DNA of 11,000 nucleotides from the NCBI GenBank assembly GCA_902362875.1, contig CABIYF010000045.1:1-11000 (forward strand), in the 5' to 3' direction. Positions 1 to 5,151 of this stretch are shown piece by piece. This DNA is from Eubacteriaceae bacterium. Its GTDB lineage: Bacteria > Bacillota > Clostridia > Lachnospirales > Lachnospiraceae. Each line of letters starts with the position of its first letter. The stretch's first letter is position 1. The position numbers and the translations under genes are program-made. The notes beneath the pieces are model-generated. The model did not search any database and was not told where the DNA came from. It worked only from the letters and a program-made list of their open reading frames with translations.

Positions 1-412
1 TGAACGTCAGCCACGCCGATTTTTTGATGTTCTTCAGATTGAGCTGTTCTTCCGTAACCATGAGCTTAAAGCCAAGAAAAAAGCGGTAGTCCACTTGATT
101 GTCCCCAATCATAGATACTAACGCTTCGGTCTGTTCGTCTATCTTCTGGTAAGCAACTTCCTTTAATTTTCCAGTTACCAGTTTCTTTGACTGTTCCTGC
201 ATACTTCGTATGGAGCTTTCCGTGGCAATCTGCAAGGCATGAATTTTACCCTCACGGGACTGTGCGATAAGCTGTCGAAAACTGTCATGCACAATAAATT
301 TCTGCTCTGCGGATAAGAAAGAATAGTTGTACGGTATCAGCTCATAGTAGGCGAACACCTCATTGTCCTTGTTCCAGACAAGGTTATTGTCAATATATTT
401 TATCGGGAACAT
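1..412 (-). CDS. orf16: VirB4-type conjugation ATPase, Tn916 Orf16-like (5' part only)
   Basis: The reading frame is open from an ATG at 412-410 to the window edge, giving about 137 N-terminal residues beginning MFPIKYIDNN. It continues past base 1, so only the first part of a protein usually around 800 residues long is present. In Tn916-type elements the gene after tcpE/orf17 encodes the VirB4-like ATPase that powers the transfer channel at the membrane. The Walker motifs lie further along in the family and are not visible here. The assignment rests on gene order plus the resemblance of this N-terminal segment to Tn916 Orf16. The start overlaps the tcpE stop by 23 bases (390-412), which suggests translational coupling. 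The start codon is internal to the end of the upstream gene, so no separate ribosome site is obvious. Confidence 0.88.
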   Translation of the reverse strand, partial: MFPIKYIDNNLVWNKDNEVFAYYELIPYNYSFLSAEQKFIVHDSFRQLIAQSREGKIHALQIATESSIRSMQEQSKKLVTGKLKEVAYQKIDEQTEALVSMIGDNQVDYRFFLGFKLMVTEEQLNLKNIKKSAWLTF

Positions 413-788
413 AGTTCACACTCCTTACTGCCGTGATTGTTTCATTCAAGGTCTGCTTATGCAGTTTTACGGCTTTTCCTGCATAAGTGATTTTTGGTCG
501 CAGGGCATAGGTTATCTGTGATTTCAAAAAGCTGTACGGCTTCTTTCCGTCAAAGGTTTTCTGCGACATAAACCAAGTGAGAGCAACGGGAATACCGAAG
601 TATTTGAGAAATGCTCCCTCAATCATGGAAAGTGGGGGCATATCCCCAAACAGAATGATGATAAATTCTGTAATCACAAACCATGTAATCTGTGTAAAGG
701 TAACGGGAAAAGGCAGGTTAAAGTCATTGATTGCATACAAGACTTTTTCCACGTTCCAGATACCCGTATAAGATTTAATCTTTTTCAA
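390..788 (-). CDS. orf17: TcpE family conjugal transfer membrane protein (Tn916 Orf17-like)
   Basis: A 132-residue basic protein with two hydrophobic segments at about residues 28-48 (ending IIILF) and 60-76, and a soluble, Lys/Arg-rich C-terminal half. This is the pattern of the TcpE family, small membrane parts of the Gram-positive type IV secretion channel. It sits directly before the VirB4-type gene, as Tn916 orf17 does, and overlaps it by 23 bases. The start is a TTG codon at 788-786. AAGGAG lies about ten bases upstream, slightly far but the only good ribosome site. A terminator-like hairpin lies between this gene and the ArdA gene upstream, so expression may be attenuated. Role in the channel is known for the family; nothing here shows a specific partner. 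Confidence 0.88.
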   Translation of the reverse strand: MKKIKSYTGIWNVEKVLYAINDFNLPFPVTFTQITWFVITEFIIILFGDMPPLSMIEGAFLKYFGIPVALTWFMSQKTFDGKKPYSFLKSQITYALRPKITYAGKAVKLHKQTLNETITAVRSVNYVPDKIY

Positions 789-823
789 GTTCTTTCAGCT
801 CCTTTCGTAAGTTCTTCAAAGAG

Positions 824-851
824 AAAAGGACAGCCATGTTTCAGACTGTCC
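824..851 (-). terminator. intrinsic terminator-like hairpin before tcpE
   Basis: Inverted arms GGACAG (828-833) and CTGTCC (846-851) form a 6-bp stem with a 12-base loop. On the minus strand a run of four T (827-824) follows. It lies between the second ArdA gene (stop at 907) and the tcpE start (788). The stem is short and the T run modest, so it may act as a leaky terminator or attenuator rather than a full stop. Confidence 0.5.
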
Positions 852-906
852 CTTAAAGAGAAATACGCTGTCAGTAGCAACAATGCTTGTTGTTGATCTT
901 CCAGCG

Positions 907-1410
907 TTAATATGGTATCTCGCACATACCTCGGCTTGTTTCAATAAAGCAACCGCCCATATCCAAATCTCGCCCGTAGGCTTCATAGTCAATGTAGTTC
1001 TGCAAGCTGGGTGGAATATCCCCCAGTGCCTGCAATTCGTCTATGTAGTAGTAGGCAACGTCTGTCATGGTTTCACAGTCGGGATAATAATAAATATCGT
1101 CCTTATGTTCCACGACTTCTTCCAGCGTCCCGTAGTGGCTGATAAATTCGTCCAGACATTCTACGATATAGTCGGGAAGTTCCTCTATCATTTCATACAT
1201 CTCATTGAGTTCTTCAATGGAAACATACTCGCCAATCGCAATGGGGAAGTTGTCGGTATCATGGATAGCGTATTCCTCATACTGTTCATTCAAGCCGATT
1301 TTTTCTTTTACATCTTCCTCGTCAATGGGAAATGTAAACCAAGCACCGACTAAATAGCCCTCATTGTATTTGCCAAGATTAGCGATATAAACCGCCATAT
1401 CATCAATCAT
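907..1410 (-). CDS. ardA: ArdA-like antirestriction protein, second copy (Tn916 Orf18-like)
   Basis: A 167-residue, strongly acidic protein opening MIDDMAVYIANLGKYNEG. It shares the ArdA pattern VYIANLGKYNEG..GAWFTFPID...KEKIGL and a C-terminal block SLQNYIDYEAYGRDL close to Tn916 Orf18. ArdA is a dimeric DNA mimic that occupies the DNA site of type I restriction enzymes, protecting the element when it enters a new cell as unmodified DNA. The frame is open from a GTG at 1419. I prefer the ATG at 1410-1408 because AGGTGG (1421-1416) sits five bases before it, and because the GTG lies inside that ribosome site. It follows the first ArdA-like gene by 17 bases, so the two are probably co-translated. 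Of the two copies this is the closer to canonical ArdA. Confidence 0.9.
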   Translation of the reverse strand: MIDDMAVYIANLGKYNEGYLVGAWFTFPIDEEDVKEKIGLNEQYEEYAIHDTDNFPIAIGEYVSIEELNEMYEMIEELPDYIVECLDEFISHYGTLEEVVEHKDDIYYYPDCETMTDVAYYYIDELQALGDIPPSLQNYIDYEAYGRDLDMGGCFIETSRGMCEIPY

Positions 1411-1427
1411 AAGCACCACCTCATTTC

Positions 1428-1931
1428 CTACTCTGGCAGTTCAAAGATACCGTGTTCTGTTACTAAAAATTTCCCGTGTTCCAGCAAATGAGAAGCGTAG
1501 GCTTCAAAATCGAAGTAGTATTCTTGACAATCCTCGGATAAATGTTTGAATGTCGGGTCATTCATCAGCTTTTGCCTTGCAACATCAATCATGCTTTTAC
1601 AATCGTGATAAATGGTAATCACGTTCCTGCAAATATAAAGTGCTTCTAAGTTCTCAAATACGGTAAGAAGTGCTGTATATTCTTCCTGCATATCGGCTGG
1701 TAACTGGCGGTACATAAAATCTAATTCGTTGAGCTGGTACACGCTTGTATGTTCGTGGACTTCATCAGCATAAGGCAACACCTTTTCGATAATACGGTAA
1801 TCCCCACTTTCTGCACCGATACCTAACTTTTCTTCAAACTCGGCAACATCTATCGGCAGGTCGAACCAGTATGATGTTGTTTCTTCGCCAGTTGTTCCTT
1901 TCGTTTCCACCAGCACCTTTGTTTCCTGCAT
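1428..1931 (-). CDS. ArdA-like antirestriction protein, first (divergent) copy
   Basis: A 167-residue acidic protein that aligns along its length with the adjacent ArdA: VLVETKGTTGEE..SYWFDLPIDVAEFEEKLGI against the ArdA opening, and DCQEYYFDFEAYASHLLEHGKF against the C-terminal IDYEAYGRDL block. It is therefore a diverged ArdA paralogue rather than a recent duplicate. The start ATG (1931-1929) has GTGAGG about five bases upstream and aligns with the start of the sister protein. The gene overlaps the 3' end of the upstream small gene by 82 bases in another frame. It may have a different restriction-enzyme preference or be a partner subunit; that is inference. A related role as a DNA mimic is likely from family membership and acidity. 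Confidence 0.82.
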   Translation of the reverse strand: MQETKVLVETKGTTGEETTSYWFDLPIDVAEFEEKLGIGAESGDYRIIEKVLPYADEVHEHTSVYQLNELDFMYRQLPADMQEEYTALLTVFENLEALYICRNVITIYHDCKSMIDVARQKLMNDPTFKHLSEDCQEYYFDFEAYASHLLEHGKFLVTEHGIFELPE

Positions 1932-2146
1932 TGTTCCTCACGTCCTTTCTGTTGTTTCATCACATCTTTTAAGGTCTGGTACGACATACCAAACACATAT
2001 TTATAAAAATCGTCTAACTGTCTTTCTTCATAGTCGGCAGGGTTCAGTCGTTTCATTTCCTGCCACACCTTACGTTTGTAAGAGGGCAGGTCGGAAATGT
2101 ATTCACAGCCGACGTTTGCCTGCATATCCTTAAAAATATCGCTCAT
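1850..2146 (-). CDS. small hypothetical protein upstream of the ArdA pair
   Basis: A 98-residue frame beginning MSDIFKDMQANVGCEYISDL, mixed charged with no membrane segment. I do not recognise a named family. GGAGTG about seven bases before the ATG is a good ribosome site and is part of a duplicated sequence block. The first 68 or so residues look like a normal small protein (Trp, Tyr, Leu spread as in a folded domain). The last 28, after KQQKG, are rich in Lys, Arg, Gln and Cys/Trp and lie almost wholly in the 82-base overlap with the ArdA-like gene, so that tail may be a non-conserved read-through after loss of an earlier stop. Position just ahead of ArdA suggests a core-operon gene. Confidence 0.65.
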   Translation of the reverse strand: MSDIFKDMQANVGCEYISDLPSYKRKVWQEMKRLNPADYEERQLDDFYKYVFGMSYQTLKDVMKQQKGREEQCRKQRCWWKRKEQLAKKQHHTGSTCR

Positions 2147-2227
2147 TTCATCACTCCAATCTGAAATTTAGGCAAGAAAAAAGCAGTCAATCCCAAGACT
2201 AACTGCTTTGTGTGTATGGATATGAAA
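2144..2227. repeat. repeat unit B, copy 1 (terminator plus ribosome site and start)
   Basis: About 84 bases matching 2637-2719 with roughly six substitutions and a 2-base gap. On the minus strand the block holds, in order, the terminator hairpin, a short AT-rich stretch, the ribosome site GGAGTG and the start GATGAAATG of the 98-residue gene. This copy leads into an intact gene and so looks like the parental version. It closes the YgiT cassette. Confidence 0.85.
2177..2209 (-). terminator. intrinsic terminator after the YgiT-type gene (hairpin copy 1)
   Basis: Arms AAAGCAGT (2180-2187) and ACTGCTTT (2202-2209) form a perfect 8-bp stem with a 14-base loop. On the minus strand a run of six T follows at 2182-2177, partly inside the stem. 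This is a classic Rho-independent terminator shape. It lies between the YgiT gene stop (2264) and the next start (2146). Homologous hairpins, with similar loops, occur at 2668-2702 and 6573-6605. Confidence 0.8.
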
Positions 2228-2263
2228 TTGTTCGTCCTATATTTTCTTTGATAAAATATCAGA

Positions 2264-2515
2264 TTAAAAAAGCAAATTCATTATTGGTATCATAGTTCCA
2301 GCTTCGCATTCTGCATAATCAAGAATATTATCGGATAAATATATTTTTGCGAATTCTTTTGCATTGTTCTTTATTTCATCGTCAACAACTACTAAATCGC
2401 AGTTTTTACAATGTAAAATAGGAGCATTTATCACTTTTATAGTTTTCCCGTCAATACTCATTGAAAATTCGCCTATTGTCTTATGTAGAGTGTTATTGCA
2501 TTCTGTACATTTCAT
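2264..2515 (-). CDS. YgiT-type zinc-finger protein (cargo)
   Basis: An 83-residue protein with two CxxC pairs, Cys3/Cys6 and Cys36/Cys39, spaced as in the YgiT/MqsA N-terminal zinc-binding domain. The middle (ILHCKNCDLVVVDDEI) is typical of that family. It lacks the C-terminal helix-turn-helix of full-length MqsA antitoxin, so it is a stand-alone zinc-finger form. No MqsR-like toxin gene is adjacent, so an antitoxin role is not supported here. Ribosome site GGGAGGG lies about seven bases before the ATG. The gene has its own consensus promoter (2589-2561) and terminator (2209-2177), and is clearly more AT-rich than the core transfer genes, which suggests recent acquisition. Function in the ICE is unknown. 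Confidence 0.85.
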   Translation of the reverse strand: MKCTECNNTLHKTIGEFSMSIDGKTIKVINAPILHCKNCDLVVVDDEIKNNAKEFAKIYLSDNILDYAECEAGTMIPIMNLLF

Positions 2516-2560
2516 TATAAGCCCTCCCTAATAAAATCTTATCGCTTTCTTTATATTTAT

Positions 2561-2589
2561 ATTATAACATTCTCATATCAGCACTACAA
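2561..2589 (-). promoter_or_regulatory. promoter of the YgiT-type gene
   Basis: On the minus strand, TTGTAG (2589-2584) is separated by exactly 17 bases from a perfect TATAAT (2566-2561), 46 bases before the ATG. The -35 box is weak but the -10 box and spacing are ideal for the housekeeping sigma factor. The same promoter, with two changes in the -35, lies in the other copy of repeat unit A. Confidence 0.8.
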
Positions 2590-2637
2590 TAAAATTTTAT
2601 GCACCGATAATCTTATTGAACAGCTCTAATAGACACC
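2561..2637. repeat. repeat unit A, copy 1 (orf19 3' end plus promoter)
   Basis: Matches 3367-3444. The first 72 bases differ at five positions; after that the match weakens and one base is lost. On the minus strand it contains a fragment of the orf19-like gene still reading LLELFNKIIGA and stop, then the promoter. The fragment has no start, so it is a remnant, not a gene. It abuts repeat unit B copy 2 with no spacer, forming a B-A junction near 2637. Confidence 0.9.
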
Positions 2638-2719
2638 ATTTCATCACTCCAATCTGAAATTTTGATAAGAAAAAAGCAGTCAATCCTAAAACTAACTGCT
2701 TTGTGTGTGGATATAAAAT
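2637..2719. repeat. repeat unit B, copy 2 (terminator plus orphan start)
   Basis: The second copy of the block at 2144-2227. Here the ribosome site GGAGTG and GATGAAATG are kept, but the ATG now runs into the duplicated orf19 fragment and would give only an eight-codon peptide (MVSIRAVQ and stop). It closes the hydrolase cassette. Confidence 0.85.
2668..2702 (-). terminator. intrinsic terminator after the hydrolase gene (hairpin copy 2)
   Basis: Arms AAAGCAGT (2673-2680) and ACTGCTTT (2695-2702) form a perfect 8-bp stem. On the minus strand a T run follows at 2675-2670. It lies 25 bases past the hydrolase stop. It has the same stem as copy 1, with two loop changes. Confidence 0.8.
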
Positions 2720-2726
2720 CTAAATT

Positions 2727-3329
2727 CTATTGTATAACTTTTCTTAGCCAATTATCTCTAAAGAAAATCTGTTCGTCAGTATGAAACCAATGTTCTCCGT
2801 CATTCATAACGGTAAGATTTGCACAATGTCTATCAATAAATTTATCTACCGTTTGACGTGATGTAAGATTATCATGTTCAGCATACAAAATTTCAGTAGG
2901 CGTTTTCCAGTTTATCGGGTTTGCCCGAACAAAACATAGATATTCCCACGATAATGTTTCTCCAAAATCAGTTGGTATTTCTTTTCTTTCAGAAAGTTCC
3001 TTTTCAGACACATTCGCCCAGCTCATCATATCTACTATAAGTTGTTCCATATCAAGTATAGGCGATATGAACAATGCTTTTTCAATCTTGAAATTCTGTA
3101 ATGTGTGCATTGTAAAATAAGCTCCGATACTATTAGCAAGTACATATATGTAGTCATATTTTTCAGATATTTTATCGTAGACTTCCATAATTTTATTTTT
3201 TACAATCCACGGGAAATAGTCATTATAATCTACTCCAAAAACATCAAAATCTAAACAAATATTTTTGAACTGTTCAGCTTCAAGATAACTTCCACCTTTA
3301 CCATGAACATATATCATTGCTTTCTTCAA
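2727..3329 (-). CDS. alpha/beta-hydrolase fold protein (cargo)
   Basis: About 200 residues from a TTG start. It opens LKKAMIYVHGKGGSYLEAE, with an HGxGG oxyanion-type loop. The nucleophile motif is LANSIGAYF (Ser67 from the TTG). The acid is probably the Asp in LYAEHDNLT (about residue 153) and the base the His in DGEHWFHT (about 180). This is the order of a small alpha/beta hydrolase; the elbow is NSIG rather than GxSxG. The frame is open back to an ATG at 3368, but that ATG overlaps the -10 box of the promoter, so it would not be in the transcript. The TTG at 3329-3327 has GGGGGC seven bases before it. No signal peptide is seen, so it should be cytoplasmic. Substrate unknown. The gene is AT-rich compared with the core, with its own promoter and terminator. 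Confidence 0.85.
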   Translation of the reverse strand: MKKAMIYVHGKGGSYLEAEQFKNICLDFDVFGVDYNDYFPWIVKNKIMEVYDKISEKYDYIYVLANSIGAYFTMHTLQNFKIEKALFISPILDMEQLIVDMMSWANVSEKELSERKEIPTDFGETLSWEYLCFVRANPINWKTPTEILYAEHDNLTSRQTVDKFIDRHCANLTVMNDGEHWFHTDEQIFFRDNWLRKVIQ

Positions 3330-3366
3330 AATAACGCCCCCATAAATCAGAATTTTATATATCCAC

Positions 3367-3395
3367 ATTATACCATTCTCATATCAGCATCACAA
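3367..3395 (-). promoter_or_regulatory. promoter of the hydrolase gene
   Basis: On the minus strand, TTGTGA (3395-3390), a 17-base spacer and perfect TATAAT (3372-3367). It starts right after the orf19-like stop codon and would begin transcription about ten bases before the TTG ribosome site. This is the parental copy of the promoter duplicated at 2589-2561. Confidence 0.8.
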
Positions 3396-3444
3396 TAAAA
3401 TTCTATGCACCGATAATCTTATTGAACAGCTCTAACAGTACATC
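3367..3444. repeat. repeat unit A, copy 2 (inside the orf19-like gene and promoter)
   Basis: The parental copy: it covers the last codons and stop of the intact orf19-like gene plus the promoter after it. The match to 2561-2637 begins exactly at the -10 box and ends in the gene near the GVKDV codons. Confidence 0.9.
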
Positions 3445-3624
3445 TTTCACACCGCCAGCATTGAATACCAAGCCGACAGCAATCAAGGCAACTACTAAGA
3501 AGCCAATGAGCTTTGAAAACTCACGCTTGAACCCTAAGTAGATACCGATAACCACAATCGCCATAAGCACCAAGCTCTGTGCGTTTGATAAAAACCATTG
3601 ATACAAATTTTGTCCGAAATTCAT
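3403..3624 (-). CDS. orf19: small two-helix membrane protein, Tn916 Orf19-like
   Basis: A 73-residue protein with two hydrophobic segments, about residues 17-30 (LVLMAIVVIGIYLG) and 39-56 (LIGFLVVALIAVGLVF). The opening MNFGQNLYQWFLSNAQ and a short amphipathic end (LLELFNKIIGA) fit the Orf19/TcpD-like small transfer proteins. In Tn916 this gene stands after the relaxase gene. Its ATG directly follows the TAA of the DUF3789-like gene, so translation is coupled. GAGGAC about six bases before the ATG may serve as ribosome site. Its 3' end is duplicated about 800 bases downstream as part of the cassette array. A role as a membrane part of the mating channel is inferred from context. Confidence 0.82.
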   Translation of the reverse strand: MNFGQNLYQWFLSNAQSLVLMAIVVIGIYLGFKREFSKLIGFLVVALIAVGLVFNAGGVKDVLLELFNKIIGA

Positions 3625-3759
3625 TTAATTGTCCTCGCTTTCTTCTAATTGTTTCATTTTATAGTCAGCTTCTTTGCCAACACTCAAAATACACATCAAG
3701 ACAACGCCGATACCCATTCCCATAGATACCAACAGGAAGTCTTTTCCTAATTCCCACAT
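3625..3759 (-). CDS. DUF3789-like very small membrane protein
   Basis: A 44-residue frame beginning MWELGKDFLLVSMGMGIGVV, with one hydrophobic segment at about residues 8-26 and a charged tail ending EESEDN. Short single-helix proteins of this type (DUF3789) are common between the relaxase and orf19 genes of Tn916-like elements. The ATG (3759-3757) has a strong GGAGTG seven bases upstream, overlapping the relaxase stop codon. The TAA touches the ATG of the next gene. The compact spacing on both sides supports it as a real gene. Function unknown. Confidence 0.75.
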   Translation of the reverse strand: MWELGKDFLLVSMGMGIGVVLMCILSVGKEADYKMKQLEESEDN

Positions 3760-3771
3760 TTTTTATCACTC

Positions 3772-4968
3772 CTAACTTTCCACTAAATCTTTTGCAGGGG
3801 TCGTCTGCTGTTTGATTATCATTTTATGTTTTTCACTCAAGGTTGCCTGCTTTTCGATTGTTTCCATGTAGTCTGTACCGTTTCCCTTATCAATCTTTTT
3901 CAGCATTTTTAAGGTCGGTGCTACCTGCCTTTGTACCCAACGCAATGTGCGGTCTAAGGTATAAGGTTCTGGCTTTGTCGTCAGCTTCAAGCTCTGTCTG
4001 TTATCGCCGATAAACCACGCCCAGCGGTCATTGAGTTTCCAGTCATTTTTTCGCTTGTCTGCTTCTTCATCAACAAACCGCACATACTGGTTGATGATAG
4101 AAAAGGCAGTCTGCTCTGCGTCATAATAGGTCAGCAAATCTCGTACTGCATAATAGGCTCGTTCATTCCGAAGCCGTATCTCAAAACGGTTGATAATGTC
4201 GGCTTCTTCCAGAGGTGTCCCCAGCTTGACGTACTGCTCATAGTCCTTTTCATAGATACAGAAATACACATCTGATTTCAGAGAACCAAGATAAAGGGTA
4301 CGTCCCATATATTCTCTGTCGTCCTCTCTATGCTTGATAAGCTCGCCAGACTGATAAAACTTATAACTTCTGGACTTTCCGATATATTCCCGTTTCCTGC
4401 ATTTCTCCGCAAGCTCTGGTATATCCAAAATGCCCATATGGTCGTTGATAGCAAGGTCGATACGCTTCATCACGCCACCATCTACGAGTGCGTCCATGAG
4501 AAAGTCATACCAGCTTCTTTGCTGTGCCAGCAGGTAACTTTCAAACTGTCGGCAACCACGCCCTTTTAACTCTAAAAGGACACCTTTTTCTTCGTCAGCC
4601 GACGTATAGATAAAGATGTCCCCAAGAGAATAATGCTCCGTATAGCTGTAATGTCCGTAATCTTCATGGAGCATATAATTGATATTCAGTTTTAATATAT
4701 CTTTGATAATGTGCTGTATATCCAGCGTGGGAAAACGAATTTTCACATAATCAAACAGCATGGTAAGCGGTGCTTCTGGATTGAACCTTGCCAGTTCTTT
4801 ATGCAGAGTTTCCAGAAGCTCCTTTGACGGCTTCATTTTTCCGCTTTCTATCTTGTTGAGATATTCCCTTGTGATACCAGAAGCCACCGCCAGCCTGCCT
4901 TGTGAGATACCGTAAGCAATCCGTTTGTCCCGTAATTCTTTTATCCCTTGTTCTTCATTCAGAACCAT
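3772..4968 (-). CDS. orf20: Tn916 Orf20-type relaxase / rolling-circle replication initiator (HTH + Rep_trans)
   Basis: A 398-residue protein with an N-terminal HTH_3 domain (about 12-62; recognition helix region GITREYLNKIESG) followed by a Rep_trans/MobT-type nickase domain. Conserved blocks include KRIDLAIND (168-176, probable metal-binding Asp), GRTLYLGSLKSDVYFCIYEK (222-241) and NRFEIRLRNERAYY (260-273). In Tn916 Orf20 nicks oriT, starts rolling-circle replication of the excised circle and leads the strand out for transfer; its HTH is known to be needed. I could not fix the catalytic Tyr by eye. The ATG at 4968 has GGGGG four bases upstream. The gene lies just past the oriT region it would cut. 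Length is normal for the full-length form with HTH. Confidence 0.93.
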   Translation of the reverse strand: MVLNEEQGIKELRDKRIAYGISQGRLAVASGITREYLNKIESGKMKPSKELLETLHKELARFNPEAPLTMLFDYVKIRFPTLDIQHIIKDILKLNINYMLHEDYGHYSYTEHYSLGDIFIYTSADEEKGVLLELKGRGCRQFESYLLAQQRSWYDFLMDALVDGGVMKRIDLAINDHMGILDIPELAEKCRKREYIGKSRSYKFYQSGELIKHREDDREYMGRTLYLGSLKSDVYFCIYEKDYEQYVKLGTPLEEADIINRFEIRLRNERAYYAVRDLLTYYDAEQTAFSIINQYVRFVDEEADKRKNDWKLNDRWAWFIGDNRQSLKLTTKPEPYTLDRTLRWVQRQVAPTLKMLKKIDKGNGTDYMETIEKQATLSEKHKMIIKQQTTPAKDLVES

Positions 4969-4985
4969 ACCCCCAATCTGTAAAG

Positions 4986-5012
4986 TGTGAAGTTTTTTAA
5001 GGCAACTTCACA
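4986..5012. repeat. perfect inverted repeat before the relaxase gene
   Basis: Arms TGTGAAGTT (4986-4994) and AACTTCACA (5004-5012) form a perfect 9-bp stem with a 9-base loop, ending 18 bases before the relaxase start. It has no T run after it on the minus strand, so it is not a typical terminator. It may be a relaxase HTH binding site (autoregulation), part of the origin, or an mRNA hairpin affecting translation; the sequence alone does not decide. Confidence 0.6.
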
Positions 5013-5046
5013 GCCGATTTTTGCTAGAAAATCATGCCAGAAGCCT

Positions 5047-5146
5047 TATGTTTCCTATGTTTTTCGTCTATTGTCTATTTGCAAACGTACCCCTCTGTTA
5101 GATACCGAGGGGTTTTACCTGCTGGCGTGGCTTACGCCACACCAGC
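5047..5146 (-). other. oriT: origin of transfer (oriT) region
   Basis: The gap between the coupling-protein and relaxase genes is where Tn916 oriT lies. It contains an inverted repeat ACCCCTC (5089-5095) / GAGGGGT (5107-5113). The minus strand of the 5' part reads GGTATCTAACAGAGGGG, like the CTAACAGGGGGG nick regions of Tn916 and ICEBs1. Beyond it are two tandem GTCTATT repeats (5066-5079) and two TATGTTT repeats (5047-5053, 5056-5062), suitable for relaxase binding. On the other side an 11-bp stem GCTGGCGTGGC / GCCACACCAGC (5121-5131, 5136-5146) has one mismatch (a G-T pair on the minus strand) and a 4-base loop. The nick is predicted in the CTAACA segment (about 5096-5101); the exact bond is not shown by sequence alone. 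Confidence 0.85.
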
Positions 5147-5151
5147 AACGG

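Noticed and set aside
883..1353. Plus-strand open frame of 156 codons opposite the ArdA gene
   Set aside because: It lies antisense to a clear ArdA gene, is rich in Phe/Val/Ile as expected from the complement of acidic codons, and has no supporting context.
2144..2719. CRISPR-like repeats
   Set aside because: There are only two copies of each block, of unequal length, separated by whole genes; not an array of short repeats and spacers.
2264..3329. Toxin-antitoxin pair formed by the YgiT-type protein and its neighbour
   Set aside because: The neighbour has an alpha/beta-hydrolase catalytic order, not an MqsR-type toxin, and each gene has a separate promoter and terminator.
2144..3444. Insertion-sequence or integron interpretation of the cargo array
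   Set aside because: No transposase or integrase gene, no terminal inverted repeats, and no attC-like palindrome with conserved core sites; the borders are copies of core-gene ends.
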